Shown here one piece after another: positions 1 through 7,945 of a stretch of 64,000 nt of DNA. The notes under the pieces were generated by a model. That model had not been told where the DNA came from and searched no databases. It was given only the letters and a program-made list of their open reading frames with translations. How positions within the stretch are numbered: position 1 is the stretch's first letter; each line of letters opens with the position of its first letter. The stretch lies in contig CAYSVH010000001.1 of the NCBI GenBank assembly GCA_964434425.1, positions 124,001 to 188,000 of the forward strand, in the 5' to 3' direction. The stretch is from CALMEC01 sp964434425 (GTDB lineage Bacteria > Actinomycetota > Thermoleophilia > Miltoncostaeales > Miltoncostaeaceae). The position numbers and the translations under genes were made by a program.

Positions 1-332
1 TTCTCTCCGGCGGGGCCGCCGAGGGATGGGACGGCGCTGTCGCCACCGTAGCTCCAGTCATCATCGCGTCCGTCGTCCGCACCGAACCACTCCCCGTCGT
101 TGGGCTTCACCGCGATGATCGGTGATCCGAAGCTGCCCGTGCCGACGTAGCCGGCGCCCGTGATGGGGATGCGCTCGCCGCGGGCGATCGTCGTGTCGGC
201 CAACGTCACCTGGGTGCCGGACGCACCGGGATAGACCACGGGTGCGGCGGCGGCAGAGCCGACCGCGCCGAGTGCGGCGACGACTGCGGTGATCCCGGTG
301 ATCCGGGAGAGGACGGACGGTACGGGCGGCAT
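1..332 (-). CDS. Secreted protein of unknown function, C-terminus off the left edge
   Basis: The frame is open to the window edge, so only about 110 N-terminal residues are visible. They begin MPPVPSVLSRITGITAVVAA and continue as a hydrophobic stretch ending near AAAAP, a convincing Sec signal peptide. The mature part starts with VVYPGASGTQVTLADTTIA and looks like an extracellular beta-rich region; I recognise no family. The ATG at 332 is preceded by AAGGAG with correct spacing. The gene diverges from the secreted beta-propeller gene at 622, and both promoters share one sequence block, so the two are probably expressed together. Secretion is well supported; function is unknown. Confidence 0.7.
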   Translation of the reverse strand, partial: MPPVPSVLSRITGITAVVAALGAVGSAAAAPVVYPGASGTQVTLADTTIARGERIPITGAGYVGTGSFGSPIIAVKPNDGEWFGADDGRDDDWSYGGDSAVPSLGGPAGE

Positions 333-383
333 CGTGCTCCTTGCGTCGGAACCCGCCGGGCGGGTTCTGGTGAGGACGTGCGC

Positions 384-415
384 ACACTATCGACCCTAAA
401 GTTAGGGCGCCCTAA
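384..415 (-). promoter_or_regulatory. Promoter/operator block of the leftward secreted-protein gene
   Basis: Read on the minus strand, the block starts with the perfect 14-bp palindrome TTAGGGCGCCCTAA (402-415) and ends in a -10-like TAGTGT (384-389). A third half-site CCCTAA (394-399) precedes the palindrome on the plus strand, giving alternating CCCTAA/TTAGGG half-sites. The palindrome covers the expected -35 zone. The same block occurs inverted at 498-529. The half-sites resemble those of DtxR/IdeR metal boxes, but the spacing differs, so the regulator is unknown. Confidence 0.55.
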
Positions 416-497
416 GCTATCGGTCGGTAGCGTCCTGCTCCCGACTTCGGGGCACCTTACATCCCCTTGGCGAGAACGGGCGGCACCACCATGAAAG

Positions 498-529
498 TTA
501 GGGCGACCTCACTTTTGTATCGGTAATGT
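498..529 (+). promoter_or_regulatory. Promoter/operator block of the rightward secreted beta-propeller gene
   Basis: This is a 32-bp block aligning without gaps to the inverted copy at 384-415: TTAGGGCG, then CCT, then ACTTT, then TCG, then a TANTGT -10 (TAATGT at 524-529). The operator-like half TTAGGGCGACCTCA is a degenerate palindrome over the -35 zone. Transcription would start near 536, leaving a leader of roughly 85 nt before the ATG at 622. Confidence 0.5.
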
Positions 530-621
530 CCGTCGCCGGAAGTGAGGGGGGACCTTGCCTCCGGTACACGGGTTCACATGCGCGCCTCCGCGCGCACGAT
601 CACCGAAAGGCATCAGCACTG

Positions 622-2433
622 ATGACACCAGCAACACAGCGCAGGCGACGGTCGGTCTCGGCCGCGGTCGCGGCAGGGGTCTTCGCCCTGTCGGTCTCCG
701 CGTCCGCATCGGCCCAGCAGACGCAGGTCGGCTACCACACGACCGTCACGCCGAGCACGGCGAAGGTCGTCGGCTTCGACACCGAGAGCTTTCGTCTGCT
801 GAAGAACTACTCCTACCTGGGCCTCACCCAGACGGACGGCACGAACGGCAACACGGTCAACTGGCCCGCCGCCCTCGCCGCCAACCCCAACGCCACGTCG
901 GCCAGCAACATCCGCACGGCCCACGTGCCGTACGGCATCGCGACCCTCCCGGACGCCGATGATCCGACGGACCCCGCGAAGACCACGATCATCACGACCA
1001 GCGCCCGCGTGCGCCCGTCGTCGGTCCACATCTTCGCGGCCGGTGCCAACGCGCCGACCAACGCTGACGTCCTCACGCACTGGCCGGACGGCACCACCGA
1101 GGCGTTCAACGGCCTCCGGCGCGTCGCGGTCCACGAGGGCAGGCGCCTCGCCTTCACCACGAACTTCGCCGACCGCGGAGAGAACGGCGACGTCGTCGTC
1201 GTCGACATCGACGCGAAGGAAGTCGTCGGGCGCATCCAGCTTCCGAGCCCGATCGGGGTCGACGTCGACCAGGACGGCGATCGCATCGTGGTCGGCTCGC
1301 TGGGGCAGGCCAAGCTACACGTCATCGAGATCGACGACCTCGTGCTCGACAAGGATCCGGCGAACGCCAACGCGGCGGCCGCGGCCAACGCCACGGTCAT
1401 CGACATCCCGGACACCGGGAGCGTGGTCAACGACAACCTGCGCCCGTTCTACGACCAGGAGAACGACCTCGTCTACGCCGCGAGCTACGACGGGCAGTCG
1501 GTCACGGTCGTCAACCCGGACACCGGTGCGATCGTCGCCGGTCCGTTCGCCAGCGGCCGCACGAACGCGGTCACGGTGGACTCGTCGCGCGACCTCCTTT
1601 ACACGGCCGACCTCCAGGACCGCGTGGTCAGCGTGTACGACGTCAGCAACCCGGCGAACCCCGTCTGGAAGCTGTCGGTCCCGACCTCCGGCGATGCCGT
1701 GAACATGGGCATCGATCCCGTCACCCGCAAGGTGTTCGTCGCGAACTTCAAGGGCTCGGGTCTCCCCGCCACGTCGGCCTCGAAGATCGACGTCATCGAC
1801 GTCAACACCACCGGCTGGACGGCCACGAGCGTCACGCTTGAGACCGGTTCCACGCACGGCTACCAGCTTTCGCTGGAGCCCAACACCCGTCGCGTGTACA
1901 TCACCGACGCATGGTGGCGCACCGAGAACCGCGTGCCCGTCTACGCTGATGGGCCTCTTCCGACCGGTCCCGCGGGTCCCGCAGGCCCCGCGGGCTCCAC
2001 GGGCGCCGCCGGCCCGGCTGGCGCGACGGGTGCCACCGGCCCGGCAGGTCCCGCGGGTCCCGCCGGACGGATCACGGCCGCGAACGTCGCTCTTTCGCTC
2101 CGTTCGCTGAACGTGGTGGGCAAGCGCGTCAATCTGCGCGCTCCGGCCGCCGGCACCTACGTGGTTCAGCTCCGGCGTGGTTCCACCGTCCTCGCCACGG
2201 GTCGCCGGGTCGTCACCCGGGCGGGAGGCACCTTCGTCCCGATCAACAACACGAAGGCGGGTAACCGTCTGCTCAAGGGACGGAAGGCCGTCGCCGGCAG
2301 CCTGACCGTCACCTTCACGCCGAGGGCGAACGCAAAGGCCCGTGCCTCGCGCACGGTCAAGAGCAACCTGCGTGCCACCAAGGCGACCGCTCGCAAGGCC
2401 GTCACGGCACCCGCACGCTCGGTAAAGAGGTAA
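622..2433 (+). CDS. Secreted YVTN-type beta-propeller protein with collagen-like repeats
   Basis: A 603-residue exported protein. The ATG at 622 is chosen because it begins a clean signal peptide (MTPATQRRRRSVSAAVAAGV, then a hydrophobic run to SASA-QQ); the frame is open further upstream but that stretch has no signal-like character. The central ~400 residues contain repeated blades of the type VAVHEGRRLAFTTNF, VVVVDIDAKEVVGRIQL and VTVDSSRDLLYTADLQDRVV, typical of YVTN/NHL-like seven-bladed propellers. Near residue 450 there is a short collagen-like GXY segment (repeats of GPAGPAG and GATGATG). After it comes a Lys/Arg/Ala-rich tail of about 130 residues resembling the beta-rich C-terminal domain of other Thermoleophilia secreted proteins. 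Role inferred only as a surface or matrix protein. Confidence 0.75.
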   Translation: MTPATQRRRRSVSAAVAAGVFALSVSASASAQQTQVGYHTTVTPSTAKVVGFDTESFRLLKNYSYLGLTQTDGTNGNTVNWPAALAANPNATSASNIRTAHVPYGIATLPDADDPTDPAKTTIITTSARVRPSSVHIFAAGANAPTNADVLTHWPDGTTEAFNGLRRVAVHEGRRLAFTTNFADRGENGDVVVVDIDAKEVVGRIQLPSPIGVDVDQDGDRIVVGSLGQAKLHVIEIDDLVLDKDPANANAAAAANATVIDIPDTGSVVNDNLRPFYDQENDLVYAASYDGQSVTVVNPDTGAIVAGPFASGRTNAVTVDSSRDLLYTADLQDRVVSVYDVSNPANPVWKLSVPTSGDAVNMGIDPVTRKVFVANFKGSGLPATSASKIDVIDVNTTGWTATSVTLETGSTHGYQLSLEPNTRRVYITDAWWRTENRVPVYADGPLPTGPAGPAGPAGSTGAAGPAGATGATGPAGPAGPAGRITAANVALSLRSLNVVGKRVNLRAPAAGTYVVQLRRGSTVLATGRRVVTRAGGTFVPINNTKAGNRLLKGRKAVAGSLTVTFTPRANAKARASRTVKSNLRATKATARKAVTAPARSVKR

Positions 2434-2476
2434 ACGGGCGGCGTGCGGACCGGATCCGCACCTTCTGAGCGGTACC

Positions 2477-2510
2477 GCGACGCCCCTGTCATCGATGGCA
2501 GGGGCGTCGC
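2477..2510. terminator. Hairpin between convergent genes
   Basis: A perfect 12-bp stem GCGACGCCCCTG / CAGGGGCGTCGC with a 10-nt loop lies between the convergent propeller and rhomboid genes. It has no clear T-run, but its position suits a bidirectional terminator. Confidence 0.6.
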
Positions 2511-2640
2511 GCATTCGCGACCCGCCGGCTCCGGCGCCCCCGATCCCCATCGGCTCCTCCGGCTATCGGCCCGCGATCTGGTGCGCATCCGACCCGGCCC
2601 TCATGGCATGCGGACCGGATGCGTCCGTCGTCGTGAGGCG

Positions 2641-3402
2641 TCAGCCCAGGTCGGGCTGCCCCCACGATCGTGAGCGTCGGCGTGGAGGCGGACGTCCGAT
2701 GAGGAACGGGCGTATCAGGAGCGCTCCCGCGATGAATCCGGCGATGTGGGCGCCGTAGGCGACGCCGTCGTCGCCGCCCTGCTGGTTCGAGATGAACAGG
2801 AACTGGAATGCCATGTAGGCGCCGAGCACGACCCACGCCGGGAGCCGCAGCGGAAAGATCGTGACGAGCGTCAGCACCTGTGCTCGGGGAAAGAGCAGGA
2901 GATAGGCGCCGAGCACCCCGCTGATCGCGCCGGACGCGCCGATCAGGGCACTGCCCGACCCGGGGTCCATGAGGACCTGCCCGAGCGCGGCGATGATCCC
3001 GCACAGAAGGTAGAACGGCAGGAAGCGCAGCCGGCCCAGGCGGTCCTCGATGTTGTTGCCGAACACCCAGAGGAAGATCAGATTGCCGACCAGGTGCAGC
3101 CAATCGGCGTGGACGAACTGGTGCGTGACCAGGGTCGTCGCCCGCGCCCGCTCGGTGTTCTCCAAGGCGCAGATCCGGTAGGTGAGGTCGTCCTGATCGA
3201 TCTTCCCGTCGATCAGGCGATCCGGCACCACTCCGTTGCGGCAGATCATCCCGGACTGCGTGTCCGGGAACTCGTTCACGGACATCCGGTCGGGATTCGG
3301 CATCGTGGACTGCAGGGCGAAGACGGCGATGTTCGCCAGGATCAGGAGGATCGTGAGGAACGGGACCCGCAGGGTCGGGTTGTCGTCATGGATCGGGATC
3401 AT
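2641..3402 (-). CDS. Rhomboid-family intramembrane serine protease
   Basis: A 253-residue polytopic membrane protein. It shows the rhomboid hallmarks: the loop-1 segment ending HLVGNLIFLWVFGNNIED, the catalytic serine in GASGAISGVLGAY, and the catalytic histidine in AYGAHIAGFIAG. The first membrane helix starts at about residue 14 (FLTILLILANIAVFALQS), followed by a ~75-residue extracytoplasmic loop, as in the basic six-helix bacterial form. Rhomboids cleave membrane proteins within or next to a transmembrane helix. The substrate cannot be inferred from the neighbours (argF upstream on the same strand with an 88-bp gap). No Shine-Dalgarno is obvious at the ATG. Confidence 0.9.
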   Translation of the reverse strand: MIPIHDDNPTLRVPFLTILLILANIAVFALQSTMPNPDRMSVNEFPDTQSGMICRNGVVPDRLIDGKIDQDDLTYRICALENTERARATTLVTHQFVHADWLHLVGNLIFLWVFGNNIEDRLGRLRFLPFYLLCGIIAALGQVLMDPGSGSALIGASGAISGVLGAYLLLFPRAQVLTLVTIFPLRLPAWVVLGAYMAFQFLFISNQQGGDDGVAYGAHIAGFIAGALLIRPFLIGRPPPRRRSRSWGQPDLG

Positions 3403-3490
3403 GGGTCGATCCCGGATGCTGACACGCGATCATGGACCTCGACGGGCAGGCCGTCCCAGAGTCGCCCGGGGCAGCATCGCCCCTGGGGTC

Positions 3491-4441
3491 CTACTCCGCC
3501 AGCACGTAGCTCAGGAGCGCCGCCTGCGTGTAGAGCCGGTTGTGCCCCTCCTGCCACACCGCCGACCGCGGCCCGTGGAGCACGTCGTACGAGATCTCGA
3601 CGTCGTGGTGGGCGGGAAGGGGGTGCATGGCGATGGCGTTCGGTTCGGCCCGGTCCATGAGGGCCTGGTCCACCTTGTACGCGCCGAGCGCACGCACGCG
3701 TTCCGCCTCCTGCTCCTCGTCTCCCATCGACACCCAGGTGTCCGTGTAGACGGCCCGCGCGCCGTCGACGGCCTCCATGGGATCGCGCATCACGGTGACC
3801 GATCCGCCGTGCGCCCGGGCGTCGGCGTCGGCCTCCGCCACGAGATCCGGGTCGGGGTCATATCCCTCGGGGCAGGCACACGTGATCTCCATACCGAGCT
3901 TGGCGCACACGACGGCCAGGGAGATGAAGCAGTTGTTGCCGTCTCCGACGTACGCGACCCTCAGCCCGCGGACGTCTCCGAAGTGCTCGCGGAGCGTGAG
4001 CGCGTCGGCCAGGCCCTGGCACGGATGGTGGTCGTAGGTGAGCGCGTTGATCACCGGGATCGAGCCGTACCGGTCGAGGTCGACGACCTTCTGGTGCGGT
4101 CCGGTGCGGAGCACGACGGCGTCGACCAGCCCCGAGAGGATGAGCGCGGTGTCCTGGATGGCCTCACCGCGTCCCAGCTGGGTGTCGCCGGACGACAGGT
4201 AGATCGCGTGCCCTCCCAGGAGCGTCGTCGCCGTCTCGAAGGCCACACGGGTGCGGGTGGAGTTCCGCTCGAAGATCATGGCGACGGTTCGCTTCGCCAG
4301 CCAGTCCGGCCAGTCGGGACGGGGTGTCGCCTTCAGTTCGGCCGACAGGGCGAGCACGGCCTCGATGGCCTCGGCGGAGTGGTTGCGGAGCGTGAGGACG
4401 GAACGGCCGGTCAGCTCGGGATGCGGGGAGGGTCGGGTCAT
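3491..4441 (-). CDS. argF: Ornithine carbamoyltransferase
   Basis: Makes citrulline from carbamoyl phosphate and ornithine (arginine biosynthesis). 316 residues, the normal length. The carbamoyl-phosphate loop is FERNSTRTRVAFE (STRTR at 61-65), the second phosphate motif is HHPCQGLADALT, and the ornithine-loop signature is DTWVSMGDEE. The canonical HCLP motif reads HPLP (273-276), so the conserved Cys is replaced by Pro, as in aspartate carbamoyltransferases; the SMG loop still argues for ornithine. ATG 4441 starts the family's N-terminus; an open extension upstream has no similarity and is left out. It stands alone, with no other arg genes nearby. Confidence 0.88.
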   Translation of the reverse strand: MTRPSPHPELTGRSVLTLRNHSAEAIEAVLALSAELKATPRPDWPDWLAKRTVAMIFERNSTRTRVAFETATTLLGGHAIYLSSGDTQLGRGEAIQDTALILSGLVDAVVLRTGPHQKVVDLDRYGSIPVINALTYDHHPCQGLADALTLREHFGDVRGLRVAYVGDGNNCFISLAVVCAKLGMEITCACPEGYDPDPDLVAEADADARAHGGSVTVMRDPMEAVDGARAVYTDTWVSMGDEEQEAERVRALGAYKVDQALMDRAEPNAIAMHPLPAHHDVEISYDVLHGPRSAVWQEGHNRLYTQAALLSYVLAE

Positions 4442-4509
4442 GGAGATGTCCAGGTTCAGTTGGGCGGGTGGGAGCCGGAGGTGACGATACGGGCTCCCAC
4501 CCGACCCGG

Positions 4510-5637
4510 TCAGGATGCGATGAAGGGCGTTCCCGTCGCGATCCGGTCGAGAAGGATCTGGCGCGGCGCGAAGCTCGCGCCGAGGGCCTCCAGCCGGGTC
4601 CTGATCGACTCCAGCCCCTCGGAGTCGGCCCAGGCGAGCGGTCCGACGCTCCATCCGGTCCCGAGCACCATGGCGAGGTCGATGTCCGGGATCTCGGCCA
4701 CGTTCTCCTCGGCGCAGCGGCAGGCCTCGTCGAAGGCGCCCAGGTAGTAGCGCTCCGCGACGGCCGCACCGTGCTCGTCGGCCGGGGCCTCGGGCTTGCC
4801 GACGACGAACCCGGTGCCGGACTTCTGACCGAGCTCGCCGCGCTCGACCGTCGCACCCAGCGATGTTCCGGCCTCGAAACGGTTCCCGTACTCGCGCAGC
4901 AGGTCCTGCTGGATGTGGTGCATCGTGTCGAGCCCGATGAGGTCACCGAGGGTGTACGGACCCATCGGTGCCGGGCCGTCGGCCACCGCGGCGTCGGCGG
5001 AGGTCGCGCCCGCATCCACCTCGTCGGCGTAGCGGTAGGCCTCGGCGAGCGCCCGGACGAGGACGCGGTTCACGAGGAAGCCGGGGCACTCGGCCACCCG
5101 CACCGGCGTCTTGCCCAGCGACGAGATCAGCTCGACGGCGCGGTCGAAGACGCCCTCGTCGGTTCCCTCTCCGCGGATGACCTCGACGAGCTTCATCACG
5201 CTGGCCGGGTTGAAGAAGTGGATGCCCAGCACGTTGCCCGGGCGCGAGGTGAATGCCGCGAGCGCGCTGATGGAGAGGCCGGAGGTGTTGGAGGCGAGGA
5301 TCGCGTCTTTGGGTGCGTTGGCCTCGATGCCGGCCCACACGGCCTCCTTGATGGCCATCACCTCGGGCACAGCCTCCACGACGACCCCGCACGAGGCGAG
5401 GGCTTCGGCGGACGGGAAGCCGGTGACCCGCGCGACGATGGCGTCCGCGACCTCCTGCTCCATCTTGCCCCGCTTCACACGGCGGGCGCAGATCCCTGAT
5501 ACATGGGCGAGGCCCCGTTCAAGTCCTGCGGGGTCGACATCGACGAGCGACACCTCGTGACCGGCCGCGGCGAACACCTGAGCGATCTCGCTGCCCATGA
5601 CTCCGGCGCCGACGACGCCAACGGGGACCCTGTCCAT
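4510..5637 (-). CDS. 3-hydroxyacyl-CoA dehydrogenase (3-hydroxybutyryl-CoA dehydrogenase type)
   Basis: A 375-residue NAD(P)-dependent dehydrogenase oxidising 3-hydroxyacyl-CoA to 3-ketoacyl-CoA, or the reverse. The N-terminal Rossmann fold opens with VGVVGAGVMGSEIAQVFAAA. SNTSGLSISALA and GIHFFNPASVMKLVEVI mark the catalytic region with the His-Glu pair. Two C-terminal helical dimerisation domains follow (first PGFLVNRVLV...PMGPYTLGDLIGLD, second from about residue 280), so it is longer than the ~285-residue single-domain form and resembles the fused type. A good Shine-Dalgarno (GGAAGG) precedes the ATG, and a TAGACT -10 lies at 5668-5673. No beta-oxidation partners are adjacent. Confidence 0.88.
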   Translation of the reverse strand: MDRVPVGVVGAGVMGSEIAQVFAAAGHEVSLVDVDPAGLERGLAHVSGICARRVKRGKMEQEVADAIVARVTGFPSAEALASCGVVVEAVPEVMAIKEAVWAGIEANAPKDAILASNTSGLSISALAAFTSRPGNVLGIHFFNPASVMKLVEVIRGEGTDEGVFDRAVELISSLGKTPVRVAECPGFLVNRVLVRALAEAYRYADEVDAGATSADAAVADGPAPMGPYTLGDLIGLDTMHHIQQDLLREYGNRFEAGTSLGATVERGELGQKSGTGFVVGKPEAPADEHGAAVAERYYLGAFDEACRCAEENVAEIPDIDLAMVLGTGWSVGPLAWADSEGLESIRTRLEALGASFAPRQILLDRIATGTPFIAS

Positions 5638-6064
5638 CGTGATCTTCCTTCCATAGGTGACGTCCGCAGTCTAGTCGGTCGCTTCCACGACCTCGTGGCG
5701 TGGTGCACGCCCTCTACGGCGCGCCGGACGATCCTCCCGCCCGCTCCGGCCGGCCGCCGTGCCCGACCACCCGGAAGGGGTGGCTCCTGTCGTCGGTGCC
5801 GGGCGGGGTATCCGTTCACGGGTCCGACGTCCCGGGCGACTACCCTGACCACACTCTGCGATTCCGCGGAAATCGGCCACGCCAGAGCCCGGGCGCGTGG
5901 CCGGCCGGCTCCCTCGATGTCGTCCTGACGGCCGAGTACCGTACGGCGCACTGATCGCGGTGACCATCCCGGCGTCGCGAGCAGCACACGCATCCGTACC
6001 CGGGGCGAAATCATCCTCATGCGCTCGGTGGCCGACCGGAGAGGATGCCCGGGATGGGCGCGGG
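5638..6064. other. Divergent intergenic region
   Basis: 427 bp between the minus-strand dehydrogenase gene and the plus-strand GGDEF gene. It holds the dehydrogenase promoter (TAGACT on the minus strand, complement of 5668-5673) and its short leader. The GGDEF frame is open back to about 5897, but that part codes for no recognisable sequence. Nothing else is supported. Confidence 0.5.
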
Positions 6065-6940
6065 ATGACGATGGTGAGCAGGCATTCGACCACGACACGG
6101 GTGGCATCACGATCCCGCACGAGGATCGCGCTGGTGGCCATGGTCGGTGCCGCTCTCGTCCTCGCCGCCGTGTGGACCTCGCTCTGGGTGCTCATGGCCG
6201 TACCGGTGGCCCTCGCGGTGCCGGTCGCCGGCTGGTGGGGCTTGGGCGTGGCATCCGTCGCCGCCGCGGCGCTCGGCGTGTACCGCGGGGTGGAGAGCGT
6301 GGTGCCCTCGGTCCAGCTGTCCGTCGGGCTCGTGGGCTTCGTGGTCGCCGGGACGCTCGTCGGTGCCCGTCACATGACCGTCGCCCGGGCGCTTGACCGG
6401 GTGTCCGGCGAGTCGCTCCGCGATCGGCTGACCGGGCTCTACAACTTCGCCTACTTCACGGACGCCCTCGCTCGAGAGCACTCGCGTGCCACGCGCTACG
6501 GCGGTGCCCTCTCCCTGGTCCTGGTCGACCTGGACCACTTCAAGTCGTTCAACGACACCCACGGTCACTCCGCTGGCAACGAACTGCTCGCGGCCGTGGG
6601 ACAGGTGCTGGCACGCGAGGGGCGTTCGACGGACATCGTCGCCCGCTTCGGGGGTGAGGAGTTCGCGCTGCTCGTCGCGGGGACATCGGAGATGGCGACG
6701 GAGGTGGCCGAGCGCGTCCGCCGGGCCATCCAGCGACTCGACGTGGAGGTGGGGCACGGACGACGCGACGGTCGCACGATCTCGGCCGGCGTGGCCTCGC
6801 TGCGTTCGGGTGACGGCCCGGAGGACCTCGTCGAGCGGGCCGATCGGGCCCTCTACCTCTCGAAGGCGCGCGGACGCAACCGCGTGAGCGTCGCCGCCGA
6901 GGGCATGTACGAACCCTCGGACCATCGCCGGGCCAGCTGA
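6065..6940 (+). CDS. Membrane-anchored GGDEF diguanylate cyclase
   Basis: A 291-residue protein that should make cyclic di-GMP from two GTP. The N-terminal ~110 residues hold about four membrane helices (ALVAMVGAALVLAAVWTSLW and following). The GGDEF domain starts at DRLTGLYNFAYF, contains the metal/substrate segment VDLDHFKSFNDTHGHSAGN, and has an intact GGEEF active site. The RxxD allosteric inhibition site (RSTD) lies exactly five residues before GGEEF, so product feedback inhibition is expected. No EAL domain is attached. Start choice among clustered ATG/GTG codons is uncertain; 6065 is taken because it gives a short basic N-terminus before the first helix. Confidence 0.88.
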   Translation: MTMVSRHSTTTRVASRSRTRIALVAMVGAALVLAAVWTSLWVLMAVPVALAVPVAGWWGLGVASVAAAALGVYRGVESVVPSVQLSVGLVGFVVAGTLVGARHMTVARALDRVSGESLRDRLTGLYNFAYFTDALAREHSRATRYGGALSLVLVDLDHFKSFNDTHGHSAGNELLAAVGQVLAREGRSTDIVARFGGEEFALLVAGTSEMATEVAERVRRAIQRLDVEVGHGRRDGRTISAGVASLRSGDGPEDLVERADRALYLSKARGRNRVSVAAEGMYEPSDHRRAS

Positions 6941-6991
6941 TCGCCGGCGTTCCCCCGGGTGCCGACGGATACGTGCGGCATAATCCGGCGC

Positions 6992-7477
6992 GTGACGCGA
7001 CTCGGGGCATTCGACCGTAGGGTCGGCAATCAGATCCGCGGCGCCGTCGCCGGTCGCGCCGCGTTGGGGCGGGGTCTCGACATCGCGGCCCGTGCGCTCG
7101 GTCCCGCATTCCGCGGTGTGGTGGCGCTCCTCATCGTTCTGCCGCGTGAACGCCGCATCGGCGTCCGCGCCGGCGTGGCCGCCACCATCGCGGCGCTCAC
7201 GGCGGGGCGCCTCCGTCTGCTGATCGGACGCCCTCGGCCAGCCGACGACACCCCGGGCTTCCCCAGCCGTCACGCGGCCTCGGCCACGGCGATCGTTGCG
7301 ACCGTGTCGCGTAGCCACCCGCGGCTGGGCGCCGTTCTCGGCCTGGCGGCGGCCGCCGGCCTGGCGGGGCGTGTCACGTCCGCCCGCCACGATCCGGCGG
7401 ACATCGCCTCGGGCGCCGTCGTCGGTGCCGTCTCGTCGGATGTCGTGCGTCGCGTGTCGGAGGCCGCGCCCCGATGA
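6992..7477 (+). CDS. PAP2-superfamily phosphatase (membrane lipid phosphatase type)
   Basis: 161 residues. The three PAP2 phosphatase signature motifs are present: RLLIGRPRP, PSRHAASA (usually PSGH) and RVTSARHDPADIASG, carrying the catalytic His and the charge-relay Asp. Hydrophobic segments surround them, so the enzyme acts at the membrane on lipid phosphates such as phosphatidic acid or undecaprenyl pyrophosphate. GTG 6992 is preferred because a CATAAT -10 box ends 7 nt upstream, which fits a leaderless mRNA; a GTG at 6959 lies upstream of that box. The 3' end overlaps the next gene by 4 nt (ATGA). Confidence 0.8.
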   Translation: MTRLGAFDRRVGNQIRGAVAGRAALGRGLDIAARALGPAFRGVVALLIVLPRERRIGVRAGVAATIAALTAGRLRLLIGRPRPADDTPGFPSRHAASATAIVATVSRSHPRLGAVLGLAAAAGLAGRVTSARHDPADIASGAVVGAVSSDVVRRVSEAAPR

Positions 7478-7905
7478 CGTCACTACCGCGTCGCGCGCTC
7501 GTCTCGTGGGTCCGCTGGGCCGGCGGTGCGCTCCTCATGATCGGAATGCTGGGCCTGTTCCGCGGCCAGTTCAATGACTTCCTGGGGCCCGAGGGGGTTC
7601 CCGTCTTCGGGCTGACCGGGAGTCCGCTGACGCATTTGCTGCAGCTCGCCGCCGGCCTGGGGTTCATCGCCGCGCTGGGATCGCTCGCCGCCGCCCGGCG
7701 GACCGTCTTCTTCGGGGGGATCGCGCTCACGGCGTTCGGGCTGCTCGAGTTCGTCCTGGGCGATGGATCCGCGGACATCTTCGGCCGCAACACGCGGATG
7801 GCCGTCTTCGCCCTGGTGCTTGGGGTGCTCGGGCTCCTGGCGTGGCTCTGGGAGCGCTCGGAGCGCGACCTGGACCGTTCCCGGTCGGTCGCGCCGGGCG
7901 TCTGA
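7474..7905 (+). CDS. Small four-helix membrane protein, DUF4383-like
   Basis: 143 residues with four predicted membrane helices (WAGGALLMIGMLGLF, HLLQLAAGLGFIAALGS, TVFFGGIALTAFGLLEFV, MAVFALVLGVLGLLAWLW). The order 'VFGLTG.PLTHLLQLAAG' followed by two helices recalls DUF4383 proteins, which have no known function. It is translationally coupled to the PAP2 gene by an ATGA overlap, so the two probably work at the same membrane, but no role is claimed. Confidence 0.65.
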   Translation: MTSLPRRALVSWVRWAGGALLMIGMLGLFRGQFNDFLGPEGVPVFGLTGSPLTHLLQLAAGLGFIAALGSLAAARRTVFFGGIALTAFGLLEFVLGDGSADIFGRNTRMAVFALVLGVLGLLAWLWERSERDLDRSRSVAPGV

Positions 7906-7945
7906 AGCGCCGCACGACCGCGTCGCCGGGCCCGATGGGCCTGCG

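Noticed and set aside
526..621. Extended N-terminus of the beta-propeller gene
   Set aside because: Begins inside the promoter block and would bury the signal peptide; ATG 622 is the natural start.
3491..4654. Longer argF product starting at 4654
   Set aside because: The additional 71 residues read as antisense of the dehydrogenase gene; the conserved enzyme begins at 4441.
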